Source: Hirundichthys speculiger
Lineage: Eukaryota > Chordata > Actinopteri > Beloniformes > Exocoetidae
Assembly (NCBI GenBank): GCA_018398805.1
Contig: JAGFBZ010000258.1
Location: 4,886,501-4,950,500, forward strand
DNA: 64,000 nucleotides
Direction: 5' to 3'
The position numbers were made by a program, and so were the translations under genes. Positions 55,601 to 64,000 of the stretch are shown piece after piece. The notes beneath the pieces are model-generated. The model had not been told where the DNA came from. It was given only the letters and a program-made list of their open reading frames with translations, and ran no database searches. How positions within the stretch are numbered: the stretch's first letter is position 1; each line of letters starts with the position of its first letter.

Positions 55601-58600
55601 TGACATTGTAACAGACACTACACAATTAAAGTTGTATTGAAATTGAATTGAACTGAGAAAACCAATATTATGACTAAACATCTGAGATTAGTTTTTAATT
55701 AGAGGGTGACTGAAGCATACAATATTGAAGACACTGATACATACCCACAATGCTGTGTATCCCAGAATTAAGCCAGAGGACATTTGGAGATAACTCATAG
55801 CATAGTCAATGATGTATGGGAGGCATGGCTGAAACAGGAGAACAGATCAATTAATACAACTTCTCATGAAAAGTTGGGCACAGTTACAGATTAGACACTT
55901 TATACATAAACCAATAAATGCAAAAAGACTGTTACTCTCAAAAAATCTATATTACCTCTGAAAAAATCATCACCAAGTCACTGTTTAAAGGAGCAGCCAC
56001 CTGGAAAATGAAGGCACAAACCTTTAGCTGAATGACTTAAGTGCAAGAGCTTGAAATGTTTCAGTAAATGAGTCCATCCACTGCCAGGCTGCCAAGGATC
56101 ACCAAAGCAGTCCCCGGCGAAGCGGACTGGCACCGAGTATTCAGGCATGTCACATAAAAATCTAAACCAAGAGGAGCAAAACAGCGCAGTTAAAACTACT
56201 TCAGCCCGTAAAACTACTCTGGACCCCTGCTGATGGAAGCTAATCAAGGATTTATCACTTCCCAGCAAAGCTGCCTTCCCTTCCCTCCACAACACTAGGA
56301 GACAAGAGTGACATCACTTTCACTTTGCTCCAGATGAAAAAAAAAAAAAAAATGGTGATGCAAGATAACAAGACATTATGTCATGTGCACATAATGTGTT
56401 TCAAGAGTGTTTGTGCACACAAACAAACACCGTGGGAACACAGTCACTGAATCGCTGAAGGAGGTTGCACGATGCCAAGTACACAGCTGATTTAAGGAGA
56501 ATTTCAAAATGCATGTTTCAGACTTCAATAGTCTTCCTACTCTGAATATCATGACATCTTGCATTGACGAGTTCTGACTCGACTGCTTCAATTTGCGAGC
56601 CAAGCTTTCTGTGAAAAGGTGAGAATGGCTTCACTTTCCCTGTGGTGGCGCAGGCGTCAAACAGCGAATCCAAGCCCAGCTCTCACAAGCAGATGATATG
56701 TAACTTGAAGATAGCTTTCCATCAGCAGAACCCATCCAGACTGAAGGAGTTTTTCCCTGAGATGTGAACTAAAACTGAGAACCCTTTTTATAAGCCAAAT
56801 GAATTGTAGCAGAAAGCGGTACACCAGGAGCTACACAAGTTTACCGAAGCCTCTCATACTCACACATAAGTTAGTGGACCCTTTAGTACAATTGCAGGAC
56901 TCTGGGATGCTGTTACCCCACTCCACGTAGCCTTGATCCAGTCCGCAACACTGAAACTGAGAATGACGTGAGAGGAGAATATGAGAATCCACACACTGAA
57001 AGAACATTACAGTTTATCCTGTTGACATCACCAAAATGTAAACCAGAATAAGAGTCATGTCTCTAGAAATGTTTCTGCATTAGGTTGCTGCAAGACAAAA
57101 AGGGAGCCTTTACTGAAATATCTTTGAGTAGTGTAGTCTCAGTTCTACATGTTGCTTCTCTGTTTGATTGCATTGTAGAAAACAAATCATCTGAACATGA
57201 GTGCATGCAAAAATAAATCCACTCAAGGTTACCTACGTGGATCTGCGCTTCGTCCAGGGCGTCAGCATTGGCATCACTGATATTAGTTAGCGGCAATAAG
57301 CTGAGGTATTGCTCTCTCACCTCATGTACAAACTATACAACAGAAAAATTTGAAAGTGAGACACCTTCGATTTTATGTTCATTAACATTTCAGGGCACTT
57401 TTGCGACACCAGACACAATAAAACACAACAGCTGGACACATTTAAAAGTGAAGCAAGTGATACCTGAGGTAGAAAAGCCAATCCAAAAAATCCAATTGCA
57501 ATCATGATCAGAGAGCCGAGGATCATGGCAACTGAAAACTGACACGCAAATGAAATCAGATCAAAAACAATATAGTCGTACCACTTACAAAAATGGCTTT
57601 TTCTTCTTTTACCTACCACTATTAGTGCCCACTTCTTCTCTTTGTAGACACCAAACCCACCGAGGATGGACAAGCCCAGAATTGCAGCAGAAATACCGTA
57701 AAAAAAATGTAAGCCGCCCATATTATTTTCCATCTGTGGAGCAAATAGACAGAACCAGGTGAGCGTGGCATGAACAGGGAAACGTTTGAGCGTCCATGAC
57801 TGTCAGCATGAAAGTAATGAGTGAGGGTCGCGCTGTGCAAGGTCAGGGAAAAGCAGGATAAAGCTTCCTAGGCTTTAACTAAAACTTTTCCAGTACGGAC
57901 AACAAGGCATTATAATTATTTAGTTTCTATGCACCATCCGATACAGTGAAATTTCTCCAAATATAATCCCAATTCTTATTTGTTGCTCTAAAATCCAACA
58001 CAGGAAGTTACGCAATCCTTTCTTGCAACAACTGTCTGGAGTCGCCAGCAGGAGAAGGAATGGCACGTGATTTGTTGGATAGAGCTAGCTATCTAGCATG
58101 AACGTTATGCCGGCAACATGGCGTTATTTTAGGCTGGAAAGTCCCACCACACCGCTGAGGTCATACCCAAACTAAAATGCCCAAATATCAAAACAACGAA
58201 TACCCGTAAATCCAAGTGTTCGGGTCCAACCCTACACGAACGTTGCTAAAAAAGGATAACACAAGTAAACCTTATTAAGAATGTAAAGGTTTATTGAGTC
58301 AAAAGAAAACAATGTACCGCTGCAGCAAACTGTGGAGTTCAGTTTTCAGTAATGAGAGAAAAATTCTCCAAAGAAAGCCAGAAAGCCACAGCAGTACGGG
58401 ACAGATGGAAGTCATTGTCCTAGACGACCATCCCCAGACGGTCGCTGAAAATGGAGGATTTCACTGCGCAGCTGAACATCTGGAGCCGCGGTGCACTTTC
58501 CCAAGCCGAAAATATATCTCCGAAACAGATCTCTCCGAATGGGATGAGAGGGACAGATCATGTTTCATGTGGGCTAAAATAAAATCATTTGGGGTCCCAG

Positions 58601-58974
58601 TGTGTTCAAATGTTAAAATATAATCGCCTTTTTAGTTTGACATATCTTTGGCTACATTTTAATAACTGGATTTCATTATTTAATGGATACTTTTTATTCG
58701 ATAATAATTAAGAGAAAGAGTTGGAGTGGAGTTTTGATAAGTTTGAAATTAATATATTCACATACATTGTACTTTGACCTTTTTTTTTCAGTTTTTTTTT
58801 ATACTTCATATTTATGTGAAAAGCAATAAAACGAATTCTTGAATCTCACTTACTTTTTCCATCAATTTCCCAATCCCCCCCCCACATTCCTGTCAGAACA
58901 TGTGTTACCTCTTCCTCCTTGTACAGGACTCCATGGCCAAACAACGTCAGTCCCAGCAACATCAAACTGATGAT
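52560..58974 (-). CDS. Second tetraspanin, minus strand; eight exons found, first coding exon missing
   Basis: Exons, 5' to 3' on the gene strand: 58974-58909, 57733-57617, 57538-57464, 57332-57237, 56956-56864, 56000-55956, 55828-55745 and 52688-52560; all phase 0, GT-AG, 234 residues. TM1 end (IISLMLLGLTLFG), TM2 (FFYGISAAILGLSILGGFG), TM3 (FSVAMILGSLIMIAIGFFG), loop cysteines CCG, ESC, C, C and PC, then TM4 (SSGLILGYTALWVLSVVLCI). Sequons NIS and NCT lie in the loop. The tail ends TSLTETLN. Exon lengths (22, 39, 25, 32, 31, 15, 28, 42 codons) track the plus-strand gene (22, 38, 25, 33, 29, 20, 28, 34). About 25 N-terminal residues should lie upstream of 58974, possibly beyond the window. 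TSPAN8-like; exact orthologue not assigned. Confidence 0.85.
53465..53600 (+). repeat. Dispersed repeat family B, copy 2
   Basis: Diverged counterpart of 11030-11165 (see that entry for shared words), in the last intron of the minus-strand tetraspanin. Confidence 0.55.
54389..54452. repeat. Perfect 30-bp inverted repeat with 4-base loop
   Basis: Left arm 54389-54418 begins TTCTTCCTTAAAACACAC and ends TCAGTCTTTG; loop CACA at 54419-54422; right arm 54423-54452 is its exact reverse complement. It lies in the last intron (52689-55744) of the minus-strand tetraspanin, so its transcript would fold into a long uninterrupted hairpin. Confidence 0.97.
55360..55655 (+). mobile_element. 3' end of a fish retroelement, copy 1
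   Basis: GCTCAAGGTTTCTTCCTCTTAA, GAGTTTTTCCT, GGGTCTCTGAAAAGCGCCTAG and AGACAATTG, then AATTGAATTGAACTG, follow in the order typical of a common fish LINE/SINE tail. A second copy lies at 59620. Confidence 0.6.
55745..55828 (-). CDS. Minus-strand tetraspanin, eighth coding exon (last loop cysteine, TM4)
   Basis: 28 codons, PCLPYIIDYAMSYLQ.. to GYTALW. Acceptor GTTTCAG, donor TGG|GTATGT. Same length, first residues and donor as the plus-strand gene's exon 8. Confidence 0.9.
55956..56000 (-). CDS. Minus-strand tetraspanin, seventh coding exon (short variable loop)
   Basis: 15 codons (VAAPLNSDLVMIFSE). Acceptor ATTTTCCAG, donor GAG|GTAATA. The only nearby segment that keeps phase 0 and ends in a glutamate before PCLP, as in the paralogue (20 codons there). 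Confidence 0.72.
56864..56956 (-). CDS. Minus-strand tetraspanin, sixth coding exon (CCG motif)
   Basis: 31 codons, FQCCGLDQGYVEWGNS.. to STNLC, with CCG, ESC and an NCT sequon. The first of two tandem CAGs is used as acceptor so that the frame stays in phase 0. Donor TGT|GTGAGT, as in the paralogue. Confidence 0.9.
57237..57332 (-). CDS. Minus-strand tetraspanin, fifth coding exon (start of extracellular loop)
   Basis: 32 codons, FVHEVREQYLSLLPL.. to ALDEAQIH with an NIS sequon. Acceptor GTATAG, donor CAC|GTAGGT. Confidence 0.85.
57464..57538 (-). CDS. Minus-strand tetraspanin, fourth coding exon (TM3)
   Basis: 25 codons, FSVAMILGSLIMIAIGFFG.. to FLPQ. Acceptor GTGTCAG, donor CAG|GTATCA. 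Confidence 0.9.
57617..57733 (-). CDS. Minus-strand tetraspanin, third coding exon (TM2)
   Basis: 39 codons, MENNMGGLHFFYG.. to VYKEKKWALIV. Acceptor CTCCACAG, donor GTG|GTAGGT. The ATG at its start is internal, not the initiation codon. Confidence 0.9.
58411..58570 (+). pseudogene. hAT-family (ZBED-like) transposase fragment
   Basis: Inside an open frame from 58294 to 58623, the segment VLDDHPQTVAENGGF then HLEPRCTFPSRKYISETDL matches the hAT transposase motif in which a conserved L-P-Y..PSR block follows a V..GF box. The flanking frame is not recognisable. It lies in the intron between the second and third known coding exons of the minus-strand tetraspanin. Confidence 0.65.
58909..58974 (-). 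CDS. Minus-strand tetraspanin, second coding exon (end of TM1)
   Basis: 22 codons, IISLMLLGLTLFGHGVLYK.. after CTGCAG... acceptor; donor GAG|GTAACA. Matches the 22-codon exon 2 of the plus-strand gene. Confidence 0.82.
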
Positions 58975-59619
58975 CTGCAACAGAAACAAAACATTATTCA
59001 GTGCCGGTGCCAAACACATTTATCTATCGGAACAGGATAGAAGAAAAATGACCAAAACATGATTCAACATGCAATAAAATTCCTGAGCTGATCAAAAAAT
59101 CTCTGCAGTTCCCATCAAACCTGCTCATGCAATACTGTGGGTGTGAAAGCATTTATCCAAACATACAGTCATGTATCATTGGAATTAAAGCCTCTTAAAA
59201 GTCTAAGGTTTTATGATTTAGGACATACTAAGTTTGAAAATAAAGTCACATAAACTACAATGTGTCATTACGTAACAGATATTACGCTAAATGCACTCAA
59301 TTGACTGATCATCAGCAACTGAGTCCGCCTCAATAAAAGAGCAAACCTTTTGGCCAGTTGCAGTTGTGGAGCATTCAGCACGTGTTTGGCAGGGCACAAA
59401 GGAGCGAAGAGCTTGGAGAAGCCATCGGGCCATTTCCAAACAATTTAGAGTGCCTCGTTTTAAAGTGTGATGGATTATTAACAAGTGAAAAACATTCAAG
59501 GAAGTTGTCAATCTTCCCTGGAGCAGAGATCCCAGCGAGTTCAGCTGAAGGTCAGACCAAGCAACGTTCTGTAAATGTTCAAATAAATGTTCAAATAAAT
59601 GTCCCCTTTTATTAGCAGG

Positions 59620-59790
59620 GTAGTGCTCAAGGCCTCTTCCCTCTTAAAGGGGAGTTTTTTCTTGTCACTGTTTCTTTACTCGATACTTCATAATAATTGC
59701 TCCAGGGTCATCCTCTGGCTCTCTGAAAAGCGCCTAGAGACAATGTATCATAATGCAGCTATACGAATAAACCTGCACTGAACTGAACTG
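59620..59790 (+). mobile_element. 3' end of a fish retroelement, copy 2
   Basis: AGTGCTCAAGGCCTCTTCCC, TCTTAAAGGGGAGTTTTTTC, GGCTCTCTGAAAAGCGCCTAG and AGACAATG, then CTGAACTGAACTG, follow the order seen at 55360-55655. Confidence 0.6.
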
Positions 59791-60032
59791 TTAAAGTTTG
59801 ACAGTGCAATTTTTAAAACAGACAACGCTAGTAACACTTGTTTGGTAGGGATTTCCAGGAGAAAGCCTCTAATCCTTGAACATCTAAACAAATCTTGGCT
59901 CCACCAAGATGATCTGGCTCCAGGCTGTGGATAAAGTGGAGCTTCACTGTAAATCAGAGGGTCAGGTGTTGGCAGATGGAGACAGGAGCTGTTGCACTGA
60001 GCATCAGTATTAGCAGCGTGTTGACTCTATGG

Positions 60033-60180
60033 CAGGGCTGGGCGATGTATCGATTTTATAGATTAATTCGAATTTATAGTTTACACTTTCTAAAAGACTG
60101 GTTTTGGATCAGTACTTAATATTGGCTGATACCCAAGACCAAGGTTTCATAATTGGTATCTGAATAATCAGAAAGTTCCT
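60033..60180 (+). mobile_element. Partial hAT-like non-autonomous element (left end only)
   Basis: CAGGGCTGGGCGATGTATCG resembles the terminus of the element at 19386. No matching right end was found nearby, so this is a fragment. Confidence 0.45.
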
Positions 60181-60199
60181 CATTCTGCAGAAACCGAAC

Positions 60200-60480
60200 G
60201 TTTCAGCACAAACACCTTTATTCCAGCAGTCAGGCAAGATTCCCATCAGTCCAACACGAAAATATTGATGAGAGCTCGCTCATAGATCCAAGAACACCAG
60301 CAAATCTGCATCAAGACGGCTGAACATTCGAAAGAATCAAGGTGTGGGACTGGCCCGATCAAGTCCACACCTCAATCTGACTGAAATGACACGGCATGAG
60401 TTTTAGAAAGCTCTGGATTAACAAATGCAAAAAACAAAGTAAGAAAACAATTGTCTCAAGTTTGTGCTGCAAAAGCTGTT
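60200..60480 (+). mobile_element. Tc1-like fragment, family C-related
   Basis: GAACACCAGCAAATCTGCATC and GTCCACACCTCAATCTGACTG parallel CACACCAGCGAATCTGCTTC and GTCCAGGCCTCTACCCAAC at 40565-40665, so both derive from one family. Confidence 0.55.
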
Positions 60481-60779
60481 GAATCATGTGCTGTATTTAG
60501 TTTTTCCACAAACTGAAACAGCATTGTCTTGGTTTTTATCAAATAAATAAAAGACACTGTCATATGTTAAGTGTTGTTCATCTGAGGCTGTGTTTACCTA
60601 TTTTTTAAACCCCCAGTAAAGATTGATTACATCCTGACACATGAAACCTTAGAGTCCTGTGAAATAGTAAACTTTTTTTCAGTTCTGTCAACTGTCTCAG
60701 ATGAGTCTTTGCAGGAACAGCAACGACTACATGTGTTGCATCACATTGTTACGTTTTTGGAAAATTTTAAATTAAACAC

Positions 60780-61260
60780 CGATGGCAGTCCTGGGTACAC
60801 GGTTCCCATCTCGACGCTGACGGGCCCACTGGCTCATCTGTGTCTGATTTCTAGGCATCGTAAGTTTTCTTGATGAGTTTTTGTGCTCTCGGCATTTTGT
60901 CTTGCATCTGAAAAACCCTTGCGTGGTCCGAAGTGAGCCTGGAAACTGGAACCGTTTGGGCCCATGCATCAGTGTCTTTCCCTCAGGAGGGCCCTTTGTG
61001 TTAGAGGAGAGTTTAGCTTCACACAAACTGTAACCACGACCATGTGAGGCCTATTTTAGACATCTCTGAAATACCAGGCAATTGTGAAGAAAAATGTGGC
61101 GTCCTCTGCGCATAAATTCGAGCTTGTTAATCACTTGACATTCCAGCAGGATAATGATCACCAACACATGTTCTGGTTGACTTCTTTTGGAAATCTTTCC
61201 TGTAATGCTGATGTCAGTTCCTGGATTTTATTGCTATTAAAAGCATTTGGTGGTATTTAA
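60780..61260 (+). mobile_element. Tc1-like transposase fragment with DDE-region string
   Basis: At 61141 the plus strand reads FQQDNDHQHM, the conserved string around the second aspartate of Tc1 transposases. The surroundings are too decayed to translate. Confidence 0.6.
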
Positions 61261-62029
61261 AGCAAGCATTGGATGCATATAATTTCATGAATATTGTTAA
61301 ACTAGAACATTTTGCACTTGAGAAAGAGGCTAAAAATGCCAACAGAGTTGTGTCAGTAGCTTGTAAAAAAACAAAACAAAACAAAACATTACACAGACAT
61401 GAACAGAAAACATGTTGAGATTAAATATTGCTTTGTATAAGCAAAATCAGCAAAACGTCCTGCGAGAGCAACATTAGATTTATGATCACAGCAGCTTTCA
61501 CCCTCTTTGTTTAGTGATATTCATTTCCTTACTTTGATTATATTTCCTAAAGACCAAAAGCTTGACGCAGTCAAGTATTTGAAGGTACTACACAACTTTA
61601 TGAAAGCATTTAACAGAGCACCTCTAATGTTTGTTTAATCAAAGTTATGACAACCAGATTCATTTCCTGCTCTCTTTAAAATGAACATGGCATGCTTCTC
61701 CATGTTTTTTGACTTATCTAAAGTGTTGCAACACTGAATTCTTACCTTGAATGGGATTCATAAGATGGGATATGAAAAGGCGTATCCCTGTCTTGTAAAC
61801 ACAAGGGTACAAAGACTTTAACAGCTAACTATCTAGACGGGGATTGCCTTGACTGCCAGGACTGTACCACAGACTAAAGGGCCTCTTTTTTAAAGTGTAC
61901 CAAGGAAGGCTGCTTCATACCAGCGGCTTTGTTTTTGTTTCCATAACGTCTGGGCAGAAATGTGTCGCCCTATTTGGTTGTGAGAATGCATGGAAACTTC
62001 ACTTTCGCAGCATGGCCAGACGTACTCAT

Positions 62030-62110
62030 TCACTTTGTGTAAATTCTCTTGTTTCTCCACCGGTACAGAACATACCGAGCCAATCACAGCTGGGTTCAGA
62101 GAAGCACTCA
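62030..62110 (+). repeat. Dispersed repeat family A, end fragment
   Basis: CCGGTACAGAACATACCGAGC followed by AATCACAGCTGGGTT. Only the CCAGTACAGAACATA-type end is kept. Confidence 0.4.
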
Positions 62111-62789
62111 TATTTATTAACTTTTTCAGGATAAAAATTCATGCATAATTAGAGGCCTTTTTGATTGACAGTTACCTTTCAATGTAAGGTGTAAATTTAG
62201 CTACTTAGCGTTTAACTTTTTTAATGATTTTGACATCTGAGCTATGGATTGAGAGCTAAGAGAGCACTTATTCTAAATATAATATGGATGCACAGATAGG
62301 TAGTTAAAATATGCTAATGGATCTGCCATGACCCCCTCAGGGTTGGCCTTGCAAGGCGGCAGTAAAACTGGCCTTTGGCCAGAGTGGCGATCGGTTAGCC
62401 TGTCGCTACGGGCAACCCTCAGGCTATTTCGGACTGCCTGCTCCAGGTGAGTCAGCCTCACTCCCCAACATCATTAGGATCAACTTGCAAGGCTCCGGGG
62501 TTGTGGTTGTTTCTGATGTCACTAACAAAACAAGGATAGATTCAGTCTGAATGGATGTCAAGGGTAAATTCAGTTAGCATCATAAAATGAGAAAATGAGA
62601 TAAACCAAGATAATGTAGGCATGTTGGAGTTTTCTGAGTCACGTTGGGTTTGCTCCATCTCACAGCCAGGCTTGTTTGATCAGCCAGTTTGCCTATTTTT
62701 GGATTAACTGATCTTAACTAAACCCTAATGAGCCATCTCCATCTCTTGGTTTAGTTGCACTATGCTTATAAAATGAAATAAAATAAATC

Positions 62790-63104
62790 CACTAGATCAG
62801 TGGTTCTCAATTTTTTAATGCTGCGTACCACCTGAGAAAACTATTGAGCCCTCTGAGTACCATCATGATGACCAATTTTAAAATGTAGCCATATATGCCT
62901 TCTGAATTAGCTTTAAACACACAGGAGAGATGTTTATTCCTTATTGTGGTTATTTATTGTTACCTGAATTTCATTTGAAATGTTGTATTTATAATGCATT
63001 GTCATGCATTGACAAGTCATGACGTTCCCCCGCGTACCACCAGAGAGCGCTCACGTACCACCAGTGGATACGCATACCACAGTTTGCACACCACTGCACT
63101 AGAT
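62790..63104. mobile_element. 299-bp hAT-like MITE with exact 8-bp target duplication
   Basis: The element is 62798-63096. CACTAGAT flanks it on both sides (62790-62797 and 63097-63104). Left end CAGTGGTTCTCAA; right end, read in reverse, CAGTGGTGTGCAAA: terminal inverted repeats of about 12 bases with a few differences. The interior repeats GTACCACC-type words. No coding capacity. Confidence 0.92.
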
Positions 63105-63299
63105 GTTGCTGTGCCTTTAACAAGTGGTACTTGTGGACAGTATGGCTTTTCAGTGTTCTCACTTCCAACCAGATGGGAGACAGAAAATCCACATCACATG
63201 AGATCAAATTTTGGCAGAATTTTAAAAAGGTGAGCCACCGTCCAAAAAAGGGGAGAAAAGGGGGAAGACTCCCTGAAAACAGTTTCATTGACAGAGCAA

Positions 63300-64000
63300 T
63301 GGGACCCGCCTGACCCTGAATCACCCCCAGGTGCAAAAAAAATTCCTGGCACAGCTACAGTTCCAGCCACGTTTGACTAATGGCACCACAAGTCACGCAC
63401 GGTTCAGCATGATGGCTGACATTATGCCAAGGAGGAGGTTCAAGCTGTTACGCCGGTTCATTGACTTTAATGATAATCAGCAGTGTGATGGCAGCCCAGA
63501 CCAATTCTATAACACGAGAGCTGCTTCATGTGCGGTGTCTTCTGATCCCGTCCACTTACAGCACAGTGTGGATGAGCTCATGGTGGCGCATAAAGGCACA
63601 AGGGCCGGTGTATTCCCAACAAGCCAGATAAATGGGGTCTAAAATTGTTCTGCTGGGCCAGTTCGCCTGACATCATGCATGATGTGGTTCTCCATCAGGG
63701 GGCAATACCTGCAGGATCACACCTCCTTCCTCTGTCAAACAGTGGAGCAAAGAGACCAACACAAAGATCGCTGTCCCACAGCCATCACTCATCCCTGCCT
63801 ACAATCAGCTCATGTATGAGACCCCAGTCAAATCAAGGTGATGGAACCTTCCCCTGATGGGAAACGTTCTAGACCTGTGCATCTCAAAATCTCTGGCTCG
63901 TCCTCCGAAGGGACAGCAGCCAAAAAGTTTCGCCTGGCAGTCGCACACACTTTGGCCTCAAGTCAGCAAATCAGCATCCAAACTTGGCCGACCGTCATCA
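63300..64000 (+). mobile_element. piggyBac-like transposase remnant, cut by the window end
   Basis: The frame from 63331 to 63642 contains MMADIMPRRRFKLLRRFIDF, NDNQQCDGSPDQF and HSVDELMVAHKGTRAG, the conserved core of piggyBac-type (DDE_Tnp_1_7) transposases including the first catalytic Asp region (SVDE). A frameshift near 63605-63625 moves the match to another frame: KPDKWGLKLFCWASSPDIMH, then DVVLHQGA. Beyond about 63710 it is unrecognisable. A pseudogene copy; the element continues past the window. Confidence 0.82.

Larger units (their letters stand above)
58975..62789. other. Repeat-rich stretch upstream of the minus-strand tetraspanin exons
   Basis: Likely includes the tetraspanin's first intron, but no first exon was found. 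Contents: a retroelement tail at 59620-59790, a hAT-like terminus at 60033, and Tc1-like fragments at about 60200-60480 and 60780-61260. A family A end fragment lies at 62030-62110. Confidence 0.5.

Noticed and set aside
55978..56295. 105-codon minus-strand frame containing FLCDMPEYSV and a few cysteines
   Set aside because: Looked like a loop exon of the tetraspanin, but its frame cannot be joined in phase 0; a 15-codon exon at 55956-56000 fits instead.
58975..64000. First coding exon of the minus-strand tetraspanin
   Set aside because: Several GTAAG-type donors were tried (for example near 61745 and 62175), but none gives an in-phase frame with an ATG and a hydrophobic end; left unplaced.

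Overview
The window is vertebrate nuclear DNA, almost certainly from a ray-finned (teleost) fish. It contains multi-exon genes with GT-AG introns and an lrrc17 and a rab19 orthologue. Much of the rest is repeats typical of fish: Tc1/mariner-like, hAT-like and piggyBac-like elements, an L1-type LINE, tRNA-derived SINEs, and long (TA)n and (GGAT)n tracts. There is no operon, phage, CRISPR or bacterial signal. Species cannot be read from the sequence alone.

Layout. 1-6.2 kb: the end of a Tc1-like transposon, a (TA)n tract and other repeat debris. 6.27-28.9 kb (+): lrrc17, a secreted leucine-rich-repeat protein in four coding exons. Its 13.5-kb second intron holds a degenerate L1-type LINE that is itself interrupted by a hAT-like element with an exact 8-bp target duplication. 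The third coding exon carries one extra base relative to the conserved reading frame. 28.9-31.3 kb: a repeat-rich spacer. 31.3-36.6 kb (-): rab19, a Rab GTPase in four coding exons (222 aa). 36.6-39.3 kb: the divergent spacer between rab19 and the next gene, holding an 872-bp element with ~90-bp terminal inverted repeats and a CpG-rich, promoter-like block. 39.3-46.5 kb (+): a complete nine-exon tetraspanin (256 aa). 46.5-52.1 kb: a large spacer, mostly without recognisable genes. 52.1-59.0 kb (-): a second tetraspanin, tail-to-tail with the first and with almost the same exon plan; eight exons were found and the first coding exon was not. 59-64 kb: repeats, ending in a piggyBac-like transposase fragment that runs to the window edge.

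How the genes relate. The two tetraspanins share intron phase and near-identical exon lengths, so they look like an old inverted duplication. lrrc17 and rab19 are unrelated neighbours that converge at their 3' ends. All exon boundaries were placed by hand from splice signals and reading frame. I saw no sign of a new biological system. The points most worth checking are the lrrc17 frameshift, a perfect 30-bp hairpin in a tetraspanin intron, the long-inverted-repeat element between two divergent genes, and several dispersed repeat families with diverged copies inside the window.
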